Below, one piece after another: positions 20,724-23,646 of a stretch of 23,646 bases of DNA. Numbering within the stretch: the stretch's first letter is position 1; each line of letters begins with the position of its first letter. The stretch is taken from the NCBI GenBank assembly GCA_964618975.1, contig CAZUDI010000060.1:1-23646 (forward strand). Reading direction: 5' to 3'. The notes under the pieces are model-generated. The model made no database searches and had not been told where the DNA came from. It worked only from the letters and a program-made list of their open reading frames with translations. Source of the stretch: CAZUDI01 sp964618975 (GTDB lineage Bacteria; Desulfobacterota; Desulfomonilia; UBA1062). A program made the position numbers and the translations under genes.

Positions 20724-23646
20724 ATGGAAAGAGACCTGCCCGCCTTCTCCCCCGAGCAATGGGAGTTCCTGGCCACCCTCGAGGCCCTCTCCGAAGCAGT
20801 GCCCCTCGACATGCTCGAGATACTCATCGCGCTGACACCCGGACAGCTCCTCGACCTCATCCACCGCGCCACGCAGCTGGGGCTCATCGAATGCACCGGG
20901 GACCAGGCCTACGGCCTGGCCTCCGACATCCCCGCGCCCATCAGGGCCAAACTCAAGGGCATCAACGATCAGACGCTCCTGCAGGGCCTGCTGCACACGC
21001 TGGAAGGGCATGAAAGCCTCGCCTCCCGCAGACCGGGACTGCTCATCGCCCTGCTCGCGCGGGCCGGACGGACGTTCGATGCCTGCAGCCTGGAGGACGA
21101 CCTCGCCCGGGATCTCATGGAACGCGGCGAGCTGGAAGAGGCCCTGCACCACCTCCTGAACGCAGTGAACCGCCTGAAGCCCCTGCTGGGGCAGCCCGAA
21201 GGCGATGCACTCTTCGTGCGGGCCATCCTCAAACTCACCAACCTGCAGCTCAGGCTGGGCCGCAACGTCGACCAGGTGCATGCCTGGCTGAAACAGGGGA
21301 TCGATACCGCCTCCCGGCAGGATGACCGTGAATCGCTCGTCTTCCTGAGCATCATGAGCAGCCGGCTCTTCCAGTTTCACGGCACCCTGGCCGAGGCCCT
21401 CACCACGATCAACTCCACCCTCAGGCGGGTCGAAAAGCTCGGCGGGGAGAACATGCGCAACAAATCGGCCGAGCTTCTGGGCTACTACTACTACATCCAG
21501 GGCATGTACAAAGAGGCCGTGGGACAGTTCGAGCTCATTCACGAGAAGATCACCTTCCCCTTCAACCGGGTGTTCCACTCCATCTACCTCGGCCATGCCT
21601 ATGCCTTCCTGGGCCAGTTCCACCAGGCCGTGGGCGTGCTCGACAGCCTCTGCCACCGCGTGCTGCTCAAATCCGAGCACCGCATCGCCCCCTTCATGCA
21701 GGCCGATCTGGGCCTCGTCCTGCTGGCCATGCACAAGCAGGACGAGGCCCTGCCCCACCTGCAGGACGCCCTGCGCGACGGACGGGAGTGCGGCAACTTC
21801 TGGGCCGTCTACCGCGCCCAGCTGGGGCTGGCCTACCATGCCTATCTCGAGGGCAACTCGATGGCCAGCCACGCCATCACACGCCGCGCGGCCGCCACGG
21901 CCGCGCAGACCGGGTTCCTTCTCCCGCTCAAGAATATCTGCTGGCCCTGGCTGCTGGAGCTGCTCTTCGAGTACGACCAGCTGGGCCTGGAGCCCATCGA
22001 ACACCTCGAGTTCCCTCAGGAACTCGAGCGCATCCTGGGCGGGGTGAATATCCACCAACGGGGCATCGCGCTCCGAATCCAGGCCCGCATCCAGGCCGCG
22101 AGCGGCGCCGGAGAGGGTGAGGTGCTGCGCCTGCTGGGGTGCAGCGAGGCCGATCTCAAACGCTCGGGCGATCCGGTACAGCTCGCCAAAACGCGCCTGG
22201 AGATAGCCCGCATCCGGCTGAGAGCGCGCGACGAAGAGGGCGCCCGGCGCCTGGCGCTGGAGGCCTGGGAGGGGCTTTCGGGTTACGATGATGACGCCTT
22301 TCCGGAAGACCTCAAACCCCTGCTGGAGAAGCGGCCGGTGCCCCCCCGGCAGCCCCGGCCGCAGGAGGATATCCTGCGCGAGTTCCTGGAAACCATGCGG
22401 ACCTACCTGCCGGGGATGGACCAGGAAACGCTTTACCAGGGTCTTGTCAGTGCCACCACCAGCTTTTTCAGGGCCGAGCGCGGCGGGCTCTTCTGGTTTG
22501 GGTCTCCCGAGCCCGGCGAACGGCCCACACTCAAGACCGGCAAGAATCTCAGCAGCGCCGATGTGGCATCAACGGGTTTCCGTCCCCTCATCCAGCTGAT
22601 TATCAAGAGCTACCGCAACCGGCAACTCCTCTTCATCCGCCCCCGCTCCGGCCGCTGCCACCCCGAGGGCCTTCAGTCCCTGGCCGTCCTCTGCATCCCC
22701 TTTACGGTCAAGGGTGAGCTCAGGGGCGTGCTCTTCCACGACAACAACACCTACGTGGACGAAAACTCCCACCTCCTCGACCGCGCCATCCTCACGCGCA
22801 TCGGCCGCTATATCAGCGCCTGTATCGAGGAGATCGAGGGCTACCCACGGCAGGATCACAAAGCCTTCCGCATCATTACCGAATCCCCCACCGGCCTCGT
22901 ACGCCCGAGCAAGGCCCAGATCAAGGTCGAGAGCGCCGTGATGCGCGAACTCATGGAGCAGGCCGGACAGGTCGCCCAGTCGGAGGCCTCCGTGCTCATC
23001 TTGGGGGAGACCGGGGTGGGCAAGGAGGTGCTGGCACGCAACATTCACGCCCTCAGCCCGCGCCATGAGGGACCCTTCGTGGTGGTCGACCCCGGCAGCA
23101 TGCCGGAGAACCTGGTCGAAAGCGAGCTCTTCGGGCACGAGAAGGGCGCCTTCACCGGGGCCGATGCCCGCAAGCACGGCCGCATGGAGATGGCCCACGG
23201 CGGGACGCTCTTCATCGACGAGGTGGGCGACATCCCGCTGTCCTCCCAGGTCAAACTCCTGCGGGCGCTGCAGGAGCGCTGCATCACGCGGGTGGGTGGC
23301 AACGAGATCATCCACTCCGATTTCCGCCTGCTGGCCGCCACCAACAAGAACCTGGAAAAGGCGGTGTCTGAAGGTCGCTTCCGCGAGGACCTCTACTACC
23401 GCCTCAATGTCATCCCGCTCACCGTCCCGCCGCTGAGGGAGCGGGGCCGGGACGTGATCCACCTGGCCCGTTTTTTCCTGGAACAGTACGCCCGCACCTA
23501 CAACCGGGGGGCTCTCGCCCTGAGTCCGCAGGATGAAGAGCAGCTCATGTCCTACCACTGGCCGGGCAACGTACGCGAGCTCAAGAACGTCATGGAACGG
23601 GCCGTGATCCTCTCCACCGACGGACGCCTCGAGTTCGCCCTGAGCA
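20724..23646 (+). CDS. Sigma-54-dependent activator with TPR-like and GAF-like N-terminus, 3' cut by window end
   Basis: The frame from ATG 20724 is open to the last base: 974 residues, with no stop. Residues ~10-75 (FLATLEALSEAVPLDMLEIL then LIHRATQLGLIECTGDQAYG) look like the winged-helix that follows NTPase domains in STAND regulators. Residues ~110-530 are helical repeats of TPR type (YYYYIQGMYKEAVGQFELIH, YLGHAYAFLGQFHQAVGVLD, DLGLVLLAMHKQDEALPHLQ). Residues ~555-695 look like a GAF sensor. From ~736 there is the sigma-54 AAA+ domain: Walker A GETGVGKE (761-768), SELFGHEKGAFTGA with the sigma-54 contact loop GAFTGA at 808-813, Walker B GGTLFIDE (826-833), and WPGNVRELKNVMERAVILS. It should remodel sigma-54 RNA polymerase. 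There is no receiver domain, so input is by ligand or protein. The C-terminal HTH, if any, is beyond the window. Confidence 0.93.
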   Translation, partial: MERDLPAFSPEQWEFLATLEALSEAVPLDMLEILIALTPGQLLDLIHRATQLGLIECTGDQAYGLASDIPAPIRAKLKGINDQTLLQGLLHTLEGHESLASRRPGLLIALLARAGRTFDACSLEDDLARDLMERGELEEALHHLLNAVNRLKPLLGQPEGDALFVRAILKLTNLQLRLGRNVDQVHAWLKQGIDTASRQDDRESLVFLSIMSSRLFQFHGTLAEALTTINSTLRRVEKLGGENMRNKSAELLGYYYYIQGMYKEAVGQFELIHEKITFPFNRVFHSIYLGHAYAFLGQFHQAVGVLDSLCHRVLLKSEHRIAPFMQADLGLVLLAMHKQDEALPHLQDALRDGRECGNFWAVYRAQLGLAYHAYLEGNSMASHAITRRAAATAAQTGFLLPLKNICWPWLLELLFEYDQLGLEPIEHLEFPQELERILGGVNIHQRGIALRIQARIQAASGAGEGEVLRLLGCSEADLKRSGDPVQLAKTRLEIARIRLRARDEEGARRLALEAWEGLSGYDDDAFPEDLKPLLEKRPVPPRQPRPQEDILREFLETMRTYLPGMDQETLYQGLVSATTSFFRAERGGLFWFGSPEPGERPTLKTGKNLSSADVASTGFRPLIQLIIKSYRNRQLLFIRPRSGRCHPEGLQSLAVLCIPFTVKGELRGVLFHDNNTYVDENSHLLDRAILTRIGRYISACIEEIEGYPRQDHKAFRIITESPTGLVRPSKAQIKVESAVMRELMEQAGQVAQSEASVLILGETGVGKEVLARNIHALSPRHEGPFVVVDPGSMPENLVESELFGHEKGAFTGADARKHGRMEMAHGGTLFIDEVGDIPLSSQVKLLRALQERCITRVGGNEIIHSDFRLLAATNKNLEKAVSEGRFREDLYYRLNVIPLTVPPLRERGRDVIHLARFFLEQYARTYNRGALALSPQDEEQLMSYHWPGNVRELKNVMERAVILSTDGRLEFALS

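Noticed and set aside
1..23646. CRISPR arrays, tRNA/rRNA genes, insertion sequences
   Set aside because: I saw no regularly spaced short repeats, no tRNA-like cloverleaf with conserved arms and no transposase or integrase motifs on either strand.

Overview
The window is a stitched assembly of two unrelated genomes. Most of it (about 1753 to the right end, apart from a short insert near 16.2 kb) is GC-rich Gram-negative DNA. The leuS-lptE-holA cluster, an LPS-assembly lipoprotein, an MglA-type GTPase, DUF4388 domains and a sigma-54 enhancer-binding regulator together suggest a Deltaproteobacteria (Desulfobacterota)-like organism. This is inference from gene content; there is no rRNA in the window. 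The first ~1.75 kb and a ~130-bp piece after the second N run look actinobacterial: CbtA, a histidine-phosphatase-like protein, an FtsX-type permease, and a fragment of 1-pyrroline-5-carboxylate dehydrogenase. These pieces end in the middle of genes, next to 10-N scaffold gaps or abrupt joins.

Layout of the main genome. 1753-4849 (+): 3' half of leuS, then lptE, holA and a small membrane protein. 5024-5073: a perfect 20-bp-stem hairpin between this operon and convergent rpsT (5089-5355, -). rpsT has a clear sigma-70 promoter with a 17-bp palindrome in its spacer. 5484-8049 (-): an AT-rich island of four paralogous small lipoproteins in the order A-B-B-A. The two B genes lie in a ~0.61-kb tandem duplication whose non-coding flank is better conserved than part of the coding sequence. 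8433-10079 (+): a FadD-like acyl-CoA ligase with its own promoter. 10177-12173 (-): two oligopeptide/dipeptide ABC ATPases without permeases or a binding protein.

12533-17078 (+): a compact four-gene operon (spacers of 1, 4 and 1 bp). It encodes a soluble TPR protein, an MglA-like GTPase with a Pro/Glu/Gln-rich tail and an extra C-terminal domain, a polytopic TPR/zinc-ribbon membrane protein, and a DUF4388 protein with a C-terminal membrane segment. The DUF4388 gene is interrupted by the second scaffold gap and the actinobacterial insert. This operon is the best candidate for an undescribed system: a membrane-linked GTPase switch with TPR scaffolds and no MglB/roadblock partner in view.

16993-18714 (-): recJ, whose 3' end overlaps the convergent DUF4388 gene by 86 bp. 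19017-20483 (-): an acyl-CoA synthetase (NDP-forming)-like CoA-binding protein that appears to lack the phospho-histidine motif. 20724 to the end (+): a large sigma-54 activator (winged-helix-like region, TPR-like repeats, GAF-like region, AAA+), cut by the window edge before any DNA-binding domain. I saw no tRNA, rRNA, CRISPR array, transposase or integrase.
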